64,000 bases of DNA from Istiophorus platypterus (taxonomy: Eukaryota > Chordata > Actinopteri > Istiophoriformes > Istiophoridae). The translations under genes were made by a program, and so were the position numbers. Below the pieces are notes generated by a model. It was not told the DNA's origin. It did no database searches and worked only from the letters and a program-made list of their open reading frames with translations. Shown here in pieces: positions 37,442 through 51,219 of this stretch; position 1 is the stretch's first letter; each line of letters begins with the position of its first letter. Location: the NCBI GenBank assembly GCA_016859345.1, contig CM029115.1:8369501-8433500 (forward strand). The letters are read 5' to 3'.

Positions 37442-40400
37442 CTGGAGGGGAGGAGATGTGGGGATGGGCCCACATTAACCGCTGAAAGAACCTCACGCAA
37501 TGCCGTGCAGATTATTATCATAAATATGGAAATATGGAAAATATATCCACACAGTTTAGCAGATAGCAGTCTTTATGGTGCACTGCAGTTAGAGTTGTTT
37601 TGTGATAGAATTTTATGATGATTATGCTCAATCTTCATTGACAACTAGTCAATCATGATCCATACTGAAGGTAAATTCTTGGAAATATCAGAGATTATGT
37701 TGAACAAAATACACCTGACTGGAGAGTCTAATTTGAGCTAAGTGTGGAAGCATAGAGTAAAAACGGACTTACCCTTATGAGGACAAAGACAAGTACAGGG
37801 ACAAAGTCGTCCGCTCCTGGGACGGAGTATTCATTGGCCAGACTGAGGAGGTTCATGATGGTGGAACACATGCGCAGTATGCACTGGACTTTGTCTCGTG
37901 GTGTCTTGTATGCATTGATGGTCCTGATCTCGGACTGTGCAGAGGGCCAGGGAGCCTCCTTCAAGTAAACCTGCAACCAGAAAGGTTAAAACACCCTTTT
38001 TTTAATTCTGTATTGCAACAAGTCTCTTCCTGCATGGAAGTGAAAATGTCATCAAGAGGATACCTCTGGGATTTGAAGAGCTTTATGAGTGGCCGTCACA
38101 ACTTTTGAGAGCCGCTGGATGTGTTCATGGAAAAGCCTGTGTGAGACAAACAGACTCAGTATACACCAAAAGAGAGAGCACAAATTCTGTCCAATCCACC
38201 AGTGCAATTGGTCTGATTACATATAAACCTAAATATAAAGCAGTTTGGGATTTTTTTTGCTCTTTTAAATACAGTAGAAATTAACTGAAGTGTAAAGATG
38301 GGGAGTGCCCCACTCTGAAATTATGCTTAAGTAAGTGAATTTTTACACCAGGACAAAAGAACTTTCATGATACACGAGACAATATTCTCTTACTTAGACA
38401 CAAGTCAAATGAAAAGTAGTGCATGAATGAGACCTCAGACCACCATCAGCATGGAAACGTATTGGCTTCCTTACAATTCACATTTATGAGCTTAAGTGCT
38501 TTTGTCCCAATTTAAAAAAACAGATAATTTACTACTATTGTACAGTATCAATGTCTATATACTGTTATGACTATTATTTTCAATGTTAAATGACAGAGCA
38601 GTGCTCTTCTGTATCCACACACTTTCACCGTTTAAAATCTTAATAGCATAACAGCAGAAAAAACAAAACTGCCTAGTGAAGCTCTTATTTTGGTTCTGTA
38701 AACATTCCAGCTACTCACTGGTCTCTAAGAATATCTCCATCCTGGTTGGGGTAGAAGGCCAGTTTGAAGATGCGGTTCATAACGCTGCGCTCGATAGCCA
38801 TCTGGGCATCCTGCAGCTGGTCCTCACTTGCATACTGCCAAATGGCATCACGGGCCATGGCACCATACAAGTAGCGCAGAAAATCCTCCACTGCTGCCGT
38901 CTTGTCATCCGCTGCTGTGCACCCCTGGAACGCTGAGGGGGGCACACAAAAATTAATTCTATAGATTTTACTGTATGAATGACCTTTTTTTTAAATATCT
39001 CTCTGCACTTTGTATGAGTAGTTGAAAACCAGCACAGGATATCTTTGTTTGTTGATTGTTTTTAAGTGATGTAATTTGAACTTAGAAGTGTTATTGTGTA
39101 TAACTACATCAAATACTAGAAACAGAACTTTAACATTTAATATTATGAAAGAGAATGGCTTTGCATTATTTAATGTATGGTTGCCAGAGTATTTGCTTCA
39201 TTTGTTTGTGGGGTAATAACAGAAAAAGCATTATAAATCATGAATAATAAAAAAAATGGCAGCTGGCCAAATGAAGAGCAAACAACTCAATATGCTCAGC
39301 TAGTAGAGATTATTTACAAGGAACATGAAAATGCAGACATACCCTTGATAAAGTCAAGCATCTTGGATTCCATGTGTTCAAGAAGGAGCCGAACACAGAC
39401 AGTGGTGAAGTAGCGGTTCGCTACCTCCTTGTCTCTCAGCACCCTCTGGAGGAGCCTCTCCAGATGGGCCTGAGAGGTTTGCAGGCCCTGACGACACCTG
39501 GTTAGATAAGCTATGTATGGTGCCCGCTTTCTATAAAACACATGGAAAAAAAACAATTCTATTATTTATCATCTCTCTGTTGCGTAAAATAACATTATAC
39601 ACTGGACAAAGAAAAGATAACAGAATCAAAGACCCATGGAGTGCTCTAAGCGAGCTCTTCTCATGTCCCCAGGCCCTGAGATTTACCTGTAATCCTCCGC
39701 AATGGCAGCCAGCAGCTTCCTGCAGGTGCGTGCATCGAAGCGGCTGACACAGCGCGTTGTCTCCTGGATCTGGGCCATCTGGTTCTTATCCTGAAGGTTG
39801 ATGGCCTCTGCGAGCTGGACCTTCAGGAAGCAGACGATCTCATTGTCTGAAAGAGAGGAAAATAGGGAGACAGCATTGGACGACACTGCTCGCAGTTCAC
39901 AAAGGAACGCCTGGTTGCTGTAATCTGATCAACCTGCCGCCTCCACTGACATTCTGACTGATGGGCAAGAAGATGGAGTCTTATGGTTTTTACTGTTAAC
40001 CATTTCACAGGATGTGAAACTTGAAACTGCCTGCTATTGTGCTGCTTCAGGATGTGTCAGTGGTACCCAGCAGATTTGCTGTGAGGAAAGTTTAAGAGGT
40101 TCGTCTTCATTTCGTGCAGAACTGCATTGTTCTGATAAAATGTTTGGCCAATATTAATCTATGTGGTTACACAAGTATCTTAATGTGCTAGATGGGTTAA
40201 TAATGTGATATTTTACTGACACAATATGGGAATTCTGTAACAAAAAGCCCAAACCATTTCAAACTTGCCCCTAATCTTCGAAGGTGAGAAAGAAGGTGAA
40301 GGTGGTACTGATTTGGTGTCTTGCTTAAGGACATTTTCAGCTGGTTGGATGCTTGCCAACATTAGGGGTTGTACCCTGCTCCCTGTGGAGATTTGTGACA

Positions 40401-43400
40401 AAGACACCTAAAATCCATTAGATAAGACCAAGTTTTAAAATAGCCTAAATTAATCGACAGCGTAGAGCAAGTGGAGCAAGCTACTATGAGCTCAGGTACT
40501 AAGTTTAAGCATAAATGCACAAGAGCCCCTACCTTCAGGATCCATGTGGTCAGGCAGCCCATTTCGTGTGGTTGCAGGAGCCATGATGGGTAGAGCCACT
40601 GAGTCGGCAGAACACAACGCCAACCTCAACTTCTTCTTTGCATCACTGGAAGTAATAAAAAAAAAAAAAAAAATTCTAATTAACAGCAATGGCTAAGCCA
40701 TATCAGCTAAGAAACCTACACAGTCTTGAGTGAATGTTAAATGAGTTTTTTGGTTGCCTGCAGGACTGCGGACGTCTGACCTGAAAGAGAACTTGGAGTC
40801 ATGCTGTTGTGCCGTCTGGCTGGCTGAGTCTGGTAGGTCGTCTGTGGAAATGTTCTGCAGAGTATCCTCTCTTGGAGAGTCATGCACACTGTCTTCAACA
40901 CAAAGATCTGTGAAAATATAAAAAAAAAGAAAAAAGGAAAAAAAAAATGAAAATCCTTAATCTTGCCTACCGCAACTGTATGTAATATGCATAAGCTTCA
41001 GTTTAATTTTTTTTTTAACCAACCTCCTGTCCCGTCATAGGAAGCTCCAGCCGTGGCTCCATCACTCGGGCTTGGCCTCTTAATGTTCCTGTACTTGTCC
41101 AAGATGTCTTCAGCAGCCTGTGCTTGAGTGCTCTGTCTGGGCAACGGGTCATCTGACAAATCCACCAACAAATGAGTTGAATTAAAATTAAAGCCGCCAT
41201 TGTGGATTAGCTTAAGCCAATCAGGAGTGAAATTAAGCCAAACTGGGACTGACCTTGTTGGATACGCTCCTGGGCAATGTCATCTTTCTCCTGTTTGTCC
41301 CTTTTCCTAAATGCTGCTATTGGAGCTGTGGAGGAGAGACATGTGATGATTGACTCAGGCAGCATGACACCACTTTCACTCTCACTTGATGACAGGCTAA
41401 TCATGAGTCAGCTGGTGACAGCCACTTTAAATCTCTGGTATTTTTCATGGGTTTTATTGAGACTAAAAATCTCAATATGGGATGTATGGCATCATACAGG
41501 ACCAAAAAAAGTCTAGTCAAGAAACTTTACTGAGAAAAAAGCAAAAGAATGAAGAGATGGTGAATTAAACCAGAATATCACAAAGGTCCACGGTAATCGA
41601 TTATGAGTCCAGTCTGAATAGATGTAAATAACACTACTGATGCTCATCCTGTTAACACAAGGGTGCAAACAGGACAAACTAGACAGCCACGGAGTCTACA
41701 ATTTGAAGACTAACATACGAAACACTGGGTGAAGTATCTACACTGATATTCTGTTTTCTCCATATAATAAAATGGCAACATACTTCAGCAAAAAAAAAGA
41801 AAATGGGTGATAAAACAGATGCATGGATGAGGAGTGCTGGCGTTTGAACTCAGGCTACACCATGTCACATCACAGCTCTACAGCTCTAAGGAGACATCTA
41901 CAAAGCAGCATTGGCACGCAGTCGCTGGCTCCAGCAGTAAAGCTAGCTCAATGACGACAGCATGGAAGCATTACCTGGGACATCACTCTCAGCCGTCCAA
42001 TATAGCACTGTGAGGAACACAACAGACAGGGTTGGCCTTTCACACACAGGCTGCCGCTCTGCGGGACAACTGCCTGTGCGTGACCGTGCAGAGCAACAGG
42101 ACAAACACAATGGACTCTACAGAGGTTCGGTGGGAGATTGGTGGTTTAGACTTCAATGCTCTCGACGTTACCATGTGCAAACAGTCTTCCATTTTATGAA
42201 TATCAATTTAACGTTTGCTTAAGAAACATTATTATCTCAAAGAGTAATAAGCAGTAATTCCACGTGGGCACAGCTCATTATTTCCCAGACAGATGTATGA
42301 GAGATGGCTGAAGAGTAGAACTGCAACAAGAGATGTGTCATCTATCAGTGCTGATGACAGAGAGGTCTATCTAATGACCATTAGCCGCTGGCTGACAGCA
42401 CTGCTGGGAGGGCTACAGCCATACAATCTACACAGCTAAAGCTCTCCTGATGACTGATTAGCTTTGAAAAGTCTATATAAATCTGGAGCCAGTGAGACGT
42501 AAGAGAAAAAGGACTGGACACGTCTCTGGAGTAACTTCAAACAACAAGAAACATCATTTTCAAACTGGAACATCAGCAGTGGAGTGGACAACATGGATCA
42601 TCATTCTCTTTCTCACAATATAAATTGGTTTTCGCTCTGCTTTTTAAAGTGTGATATTTCCTGTCAGCTGTGATTAAGAGAACCCCCCCCCCACGCACGA
42701 CAAAAAAATAAAGGAGTGCTGGAATCAAACTGATCCCTTCTAAAGGTACAAAGCTGATTTTTCAGTTTAGTAGATACAACATGTTTAAAATGACCAGGTG
42801 GCCTGCATCCTTACCTTTGGGAATGGCTGACACAAAACGTTTTTTCCACCATGGTCTGTTGCGATCAGACTTCTCATCATCACTGTCTTTCCTATCCTCA
42901 GCCTTTGAATGGAAATTAACATGTCAAAATTGGGCACTAGCAGTTATTAAATAAAACAGCTGAAACTGGCTACAAAAGAAACATTTATTTATGCTTATTC
43001 TGTTTTTGAGCAGCATTTGTCAACAACACAACTGTCCATGGCATTGGGCACTACTGCTGCCAGTTACCTCTCCTTTCAGGGAGTCTTTGCTGGGGGACGA
43101 GGAGGGTCCTAAGGCGAAGGCACCGGCAGGGTCACGCTCTTCAACTGCTACCCGCCGATTAAGGCCAGGGTCACTTGTGGGCCGGCGGCCTGGACACACG
43201 ATGTCAGAGCTGCGGCTGCGGACCAACCTGTCAGGGAAGGAGTGACGCTGCTTGGTGTGCTCCAGCTCAGCCTGGGCCAGGCAGTGGGGCGTGAAGAGAG
43301 AATGGCGCGTTTCCGGCCCCAGGACACTGGCTTCGGGGATGGGAGGGTCGGGTGGAGGGTGAGGGGGCCTGGCATAGTGCACTTTGGGCCTCACTATTGT

Positions 43401-46400
43401 TCCAGTGGAGGAGCCTAAGGTTATAAAAGACAGAAAAACAAAATCAATTCAATAAATTTTACTGTATAAATTTGGAAAATATTTAAATATCCCCTTGCAA
43501 TTTGTATGAGTAGTTTTCATTACATTTTCTTTAATATTCTATGGGTCTTTTACCAGCCCACTGCACACACTTAACTGAGACTGAGTACATTTTTTTCAAA
43601 GTAGATACTTGTATTTAACTGCTTTTAAAATTGTAAATATATTAATGAACTCCTACTTGTAGATTTAATAAGAGGTACTAAGGTAGTGTTAGTCTGTACT
43701 GCCATATCTCACCTTAAATAACTAGAATTACTGCCTCATGCTTGTATCCCTTCACCAACCAGTAATGTTACAGTTTACACCCATGTCTGTCCAGACTCAT
43801 ATGATATATGTAGTGAAGACATTGAATGAATTTAATAAAATTGTATTAAGTGTATTTCTTGATTTGTGATGTAGGGATACATAAATAAAATTGATTTGAC
43901 AGGACTTTGTGAAGCTTTTTGTTCCTGTTCTGCCATATGTCTACTGTATTAGAGTATGAGTTCATTAAATAAACAAATAACAGAGTCAAATTCCTTGTAT
44001 ATGTTCTCACTCTTGGCCAATAAAGCTGATTCTGATAGATCACAAAGTTTTAGCCATGACAGTAGAAAATGCTTCAAATATGGATGTTTCTACAAGGAAA
44101 AATGCAAATGCAGACCAAATTCTAATCAGTTCATCCTTTTATCCAAAAGAAGATATCATGCGATATCACATTTACAAGAGAGGAATGGACGGTAGACAGA
44201 CAACCGATAAACATAATGCCTCCTGCCATGGCTGTGGCATAATAGAAACCAGTACCAAAAGGGAAAGGAGGAAAAAAAAAAAAAACACCTCAAAAGTGGG
44301 GGAGAGTGCTAAAGAGAGATGTTAGTGGGAGATGAGCCCTAGGTGTAGGTAGGCCACCTGTTCCAAGGGTAGACTCTCTCTCCTGAAAAGCTTCCAATGG
44401 CAGACTCGTGCCATGAGCACAGTGGGACAAGGGGACAGTGCCAAAGAGCCTGGGGTGAGGTCTCTCAACCTGTCATCCCTTCACCTTGCCACAGACACAG
44501 CCACCACCATGCCTCTCTCAAATATTCCCACCTGCACTACAAACAAAACATACAGAGAGGAGCAAATACTGCTAATAATAATCTGGGACACTAAACGAGC
44601 CAAATGAAGTGACATCTCACTTGCACTTTTTAGCTTAGGTAAGTAAGGTTTGTGTGAAGGGTGCAGGAGTACTCTTGGTTAATTTCGCAGAGCTCAAGCT
44701 GTTCAGGACATTAGGGTAGGGATTTAATGGTATTAATTTCTAGCTCTGATCGGCTGTCAAGCATTCTTGGAGTGCAAATTACCTTCACCAGAGGAGAGGG
44801 GATCGAACATGGCCAGTAAGGAATCGGCCTGTGAGGGTGGAGATGTCAGGTGGTGTGCTCCTGTAAACACACACAAGGATAGGAGACAATTAACCATAGT
44901 TACTAAATCAATTGCTAATAAGAGCTTTGCTGCTGGTTTCAAAAATGGTTTATAATGTTAGAAAGATAATAGCCTGGCCTCCAAACTTGATTTCCCAGCC
45001 AGGCTAACAATGAGTAGTTAACTCCCCAGTACAACTTTAAGTAAAAACTACAAGTGTAGTGAGTAAAACAGTGATTTAGCTTGTTGGCAGCTTTAGAAGT
45101 GACAGGGAGTGATAGCCCTGGCTGATTCTGTTTTGACCAGATAGACACTGGACTGATGGCTTAGCTTCCCTGGCAGGGATGTGACACTCTCCTACCGTGG
45201 CCTGACTCCTCCCCATCTGGACTGGTCACAGAGTCCTTCCCTCCAAAGTCTGAGCTGCACTCTGACCGCAGGTCCTCAATCTTGTTGGGAATGTCTTCTG
45301 AGGTTGCACTGATACCTGTGGCATGAAAAATTGAAAAAAGCAGTAGTTTGATATTCAGGACAAAAGCTACAAAGTATCACCTTAACAGTGAGACATTTCA
45401 GCAGTTAAGAAAGAGAACCTGCATGTTTAATGTTTCTCAAACAAAAGAGGACATTATTTCCTTTATAATATGCTTTACAGTCTCTCTCAGAAAGTAACCC
45501 AAGGGAAACAAATTGGTAGCATAAGCTCCCATGGGTTAGGGGAAAGACACAGATAAGAGTGATCATCATGCACAGACTAGCCATCAGCTGGATCCCAAGG
45601 GCCATTTTCTTGTGACCTGAGCCAGAACGTCATCACTGGCTTCTTAATCTAAGAGACTACCTCATGCATGTCAACATAGCATGTCCAACTGAGCCCACAG
45701 AAAAGAGAACCAGAATTAACCTCTGTGTCATGCAGAAAAATTCCCACTGACCCCAGTACGCTGGTTAACAACCCTCCCAACACCATGACCACTCCTCACA
45801 GAACAACGGAGATGAGACACAAGCAAAAATTAGAAACAGAACCGATTGTTTCAGAGAGAAAACACAGACAAGGCAGTAGTGAGGGAGGGGAGAGATGGAG
45901 TAGTTATATTTATACCTGAGACTACACTGAGGCCTGGTGTGCTGGGTCTCGAGCTGACCTCTCTGACCTCTGTGTCATCTGAGGTGCTGCCGACCCCTGA
46001 GCAGCTCTCCAGCTCCTGTAGGCGCTCCTCCTGCTTCAAGTCTGGGGCCTCTGCAAACAAACCCAAAAAGAAAAAAAATGTATAAGAACTCTCTCTTTAT
46101 AAATAAATAAGACATCTGAAAAAAGTATGTGTACCTGTCTCACTTGAAGTGAGGATAAAGTACCATTTAAAAGAAGCTCATAATCCACTTTACTCATGGA
46201 AGTTTGCTAGAGATGATGGTCACTCCACCCCCTCCTCTGTTACCATTATTGGGAAACCAAGTGCACACATATGCATGAAATCAAACAAAGCATACATTAT
46301 CATGTCTTAAAACTGCCAAACAAAACCATAAAGCTAGTACGGCCAATTCTTTTCTACCCAATGGAGCTGTTGGGTCGAACCCAGAGGCTCCATACTAACA

Positions 46401-49400
46401 GCAGTACTCATTTGCATGCTCGTTAGTAATAATGTGTTGGTGAAGTGCTCTTCAGAGTGTAGTTTTCTGCTGCCTAGCCATGAAACAAGCACTCTACTCG
46501 TAGCAAGTCTCCGATCACACTATTACCGAGCGGAACAGGGGCAGCAAACGGAACAAAAAGCAATCAAGACACTCATGCATGTCATTTCTGCACTGCACAT
46601 ATTGAAATGGTGTACCACTTCAATTAACATAAGGCCCAGGCTTTTCAAAGAAACACTTAACACTGTTAATAAAGCACTCTACTGATTTTCACAAAACACT
46701 GGTTTTCAAAAGGGGGAGTTAAACACGTAATCTCTCATTAATAAAAGATTTGGTCTGAATGTTCAGTTTGCAAGGACAGACAAAGAAAGTATAATCTGTA
46801 CTTGCATTTGCTCTGACACAGTGACACAAGTGATGCCCTGAGTGATTTCTGTCATAAAAAAAACAAAATTTACACATGAGCCTCAGAGCAATGCAATGTT
46901 TAGGCTAACCAAATAAAAAACTGACACCATGTAATGTGACTGAGGACAGCTGCTCTCCTTGTGATTCCCTCCCTACTGCTCCACCACAGGTGCAAACACA
47001 CCTGGTGGTCCCTCTAAGGAAACCCCAGCTGCCTCCCTACTGCTCCACACACAGGCAAAACACACACACCTGTCCCCTCTGAAACCCCCCGCTTTTTACT
47101 GGCAAAGGCAGATCTGTCCTGAAACAGGCAAGCGCACAGAAATATGATGACAGATGTATGCACACATTTTTGGTATGGAATGTAGTGCAACCACACCTGG
47201 TGTCCCAACCCCCCACTGCACTGAATAAACATAAATGTATACACACACATGCATGCAAACACACATTTGAGACTGTCATGGAGATGAAGTGCAAGAATCA
47301 AGACACAAAAAAAAACAAACAAAAAACAGTCAGAATAAACATGGCTCCCCACCTGAGTCACTGGGCAGGACCTCCACACTCCAGGCCTCGCTTGTGGTCT
47401 CCGAGATGGTGGAGCCATAGGGGTCCAGCAGCACCGAACCTGAGCCAGGAAGACACAGCAGGCTGCCAAGCACGTTCTCCGCAGCTGCCCCTGAGAACAG
47501 AGAGACAGACAAAGGGTTAACCTCTTTCAGCAGCATGAAACTGCTTTTTCCATCTGGAAAAGTGTCAGACCAGCAAGAAGTCACCTCTATAGTGGCAAAG
47601 TCATCTTAAAGGCATCTTTTTGTTCTTTACCAAGCTTCTACAGTTTGTGTTGTTAAAGCACTGCTGTTGATTCATATTCTGTAATTAGTTCTGATAAATT
47701 ATTCAAATTCTAAATATGAGCAATCTGTGAACTTGAGAAAGCCACCACAGAAAAAATGTCTTGGTAAAAGGTTGAAATGTTTGAGTTGCATGCATGTTTA
47801 CATTTAATGCTCTGTTCCATTTGCAGGGCTGCAACTAATCATTATTTTCATTATCAACTATTTTTTTCAGTAGTCTTTTCATCATCTGATCATTCAGTCT
47901 ATAAAATGATTAAAAAAAACAGTAAAGTAACAGCAGTTCAAAATCCAAATATATACTTCTTCCAGAAATGGTAGCAAATCTTCACCACACTTACCACATG
48001 TGAAGCCAAAACAAATTTTTACTAGATGAATGACTGAAATGACAAATCAATAATTAATTATTCTTTTGCTCAACCAATCAATGTATTGAGTAATTGCTCT
48101 AGCACTACATGGCACTTAATATATTAATTTAATGTCTTACATCTTAATTAAAATTAAACTGTTTAAATTAAGGCCTTCAGGTCTGACTTTCAAACAACAC
48201 TGTGAAAAGGTCTAAGATGAGCAAAATTACTAAAGAATGTCTCCCTGTTGTGCATATGGGGTTTTAGAGTCAATGAGCTCTGCATACAGAGATGCAGAGT
48301 TGGAGGTCGCATGCATTTCATGCTGGGACCCACAGGCGCAAATACCACTGTGCCAAAGGTCAGAGGTTAATGGCAATATCTCACCCTGTCCTGGCCTCCA
48401 GGGCCATGACTTTGATCTGTTGATTAAGCCTAGCATTACTCACAACCAAATTACTGCTTCGCTCACCCTCCCACAAAGTCCTCAGCACAGTGTCCCTCTA
48501 TCTCCATATGGGAAGTTGTGGATTAACAAGGCGGAAGAATGCGGAGGAGGGGGAAAAGAGCTAGCAGGTGTGAGTGGGAATCAGTGGCCAAGGCTCAAGA
48601 CCAAAAAGAAGTCAACCTGTGGCAGCCGCAACCCCTGGTAGTCATGCTTCCACTTCATGGCACACACACGCCATGAGCACATACGCATGCCAGCACCCAG
48701 CCAACAGTGTGTACGGATGTTGGAGGGGGCAGGGCTCTCAGTGGTGGTGGGAGAGCTCTATCCCGCTGTCCATGTTTACAGTCCTCAAGGTAGGGGCGCA
48801 GAGTACTTGTCTTTCAGGTGGATGATTAAATGAGTGGCACAACAAGAAGTGAAACAATTAGAATTTCTGCCTCATTATCATGGTAATCTTATCAGTGGGA
48901 TAATGAGGTATTAATGGATATTTAATGTGCATCTCATAACCCAATTCCTTGGAGAAAACACATAAGGAAATCACTGTAAATTCACTTAATGATGGAAAAG
49001 TCCCCCAACGCCATATTCCAAAGAATGAAAAATGGTGGATGCAAATGAGAAGGAACCAAGGTCAATAAGACTGCAGGGACTTAGTGAATGTCGGGGGGTG
49101 CAGAGAGAAAGAGAGAAGGAGAGAGAGAGATGGGCAGGGGGAAGGCTGTGAAGAAAAAGACTGAGGCAGAGGACGCAGGAAGACAGGAGTCTGAATAAAA
49201 TCAGCACTCAAATATTTTCTCCACATACAGCTGGTTTCACATTATTTAAGCCTGCTTTTTTGTTTTTTGCAAACTGTGTCTTACGCTCATTCACAGTTTT
49301 GGCTCAACAGAGTGTAGACACTTAAATTGCCCTCGAAGAGTTTACTAAAGATGTTTATCTTATATATCAGCAAATTAGGATTATGCATGTACTTATTAGC

Positions 49401-51185
49401 TACTGCCATTGGTGCCACTGTGATATTACAAAATAATCTCTGGATTTACTTCAAGAGACACAAGAAAATATGTTTTGCCTCTGGAGACTATTTTAATCAA
49501 GAGTCCACTTCACTAGTTTATTCCATCAATTGGCATATAATTTCAGATTAAAAAAAAAAAAAATCAGTGGCAGTAGAGTGAAAACAGTCCTACAGTACGA
49601 AATTGGTCACTTATTCTTCATCCTCAAACTTCTGATTAAAAAGATGATTATTATTCAGTTAAAAAGTACAAATACAGTAAAAGTGTAAATACCAAGATAA
49701 AACTCAAATACTAAGTTACATTACTCAACCTAAGCATCGGTTAAACTTACAAAAATTTAAAAAAAAATAAATTAAAAAAATATTTTGTACTTTTTTCTCA
49801 ATGCAAAATACAAAATATTGTATTAGGCCTAAAAATAAATGAAGTAGAAACACTGGTCACAATTATTACTTTGAGCTCAATTACATAACAATTTTTGATG
49901 GAAAAAAAAAAATCAGAACGGGCCAGATGTGTATAAGAACCTAAACTGAATTGAAGACCTGCTTTTTGATGCTATTTCACCCACATACCACAAGGTGATG
50001 ACATTTCCCTTAATCTACTTAATCAGCAGTCAGAGGATGTCCCTATGTGCATCAAATGCATCTTATTAAATATGCAATGATCACACAGGCTGTGTAGAGC
50101 AGTCAATTTGCTTACTGATGCAGGACGTGAATGTCTACAAATACAGGTATCAAAGTCCCCCTCACCTGCTATTTCCTGCAGCCGATCTTCATCCATGTTG
50201 GGGTCAAAGTCGCTGCCAAGCACGTCTGTGCTCCAGGTTTCACTGACTGTCTCAGAGATGTCCCGATCATCTGTCAACCCCATCATGTCTCTGATCTCAA
50301 ACTTGCGGAGTTTGTCATCAAGGTTGTCCTGGGTGGTGGCTGAAGGAGACAGAATGTTAGATTAGCCTTGCTTGTGGATATGTTTCATCTAAAAAGATGA
50401 TAAAGTTTTAACTCAATGTTTTGGCAAAATCTAGGTATACCTATACAAACATACCCTGCTCATGTTCCAGAAGCTGTAGAGCCTCCACCCCATTGCTCCC
50501 TGATGGCCCAGCTCCCAGCTCAGAGACAGACTCTCCCTCCAGGTCCAGAGACGACACAGAGTTAGAACGATTGGATGGACCTGAGGGAAAAAAAAGAATA
50601 AATAAGAACATACACACGGTAACAAAATCACTTAGAAATAAAAGCAGCTTTTAGACTACCCACCATTTATGACCCTGTGATCTTATTCTAATCTATGACC
50701 CTGTGATCTTATTCTAATTTATATCTGAGTGTAATAGTAAAATGTATTGTTCAATGGACAATTCATACATTGTTTGTTCGTCTGTTTTTGTTCATACAAC
50801 TGTGTATGAAAAGACAAAAAATAATCACAATGAACTTTCTGTCTACATTTTCTGAAAATATAAGATGAACATAGCTGCAATTTGTTTTTCTCATGTTTTA
50901 GCTTTATGTGTCATCAATCTGCAGACTGACCCTCTGAGATGCCTTCCAAGTTGTCACTGCAGAGAGAAAAGCGCAGGGTTTTGTCTGGTTTACCATGCAG
51001 CTTAGTATCATCAGCATGGCCATCCCCTTGGGCCCCATCAGCCATCTGCAGGTTCAAAACCTAGGGGGCAGTAGAGAGAGGAATAAATATCATTTTATAT
51101 ATACACACATTCACATATATACACATACATGCTCACATATATACACATATACACACACACGCATACATGTATATGTATATACATG

Positions 51186-51219
<34 letters not shown>

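Noticed and set aside
44861..45195. Search for the extra exon known from a mammalian GAPVD1 isoform in intron 14
   Set aside because: No frame in the intron gives a matching peptide with splice sites.
47014..47469. 151-codon open frame on the minus strand
   Set aside because: It reads exon 12 of GAPVD1 in the wrong frame and then the intron; it is a shadow of the true exon.
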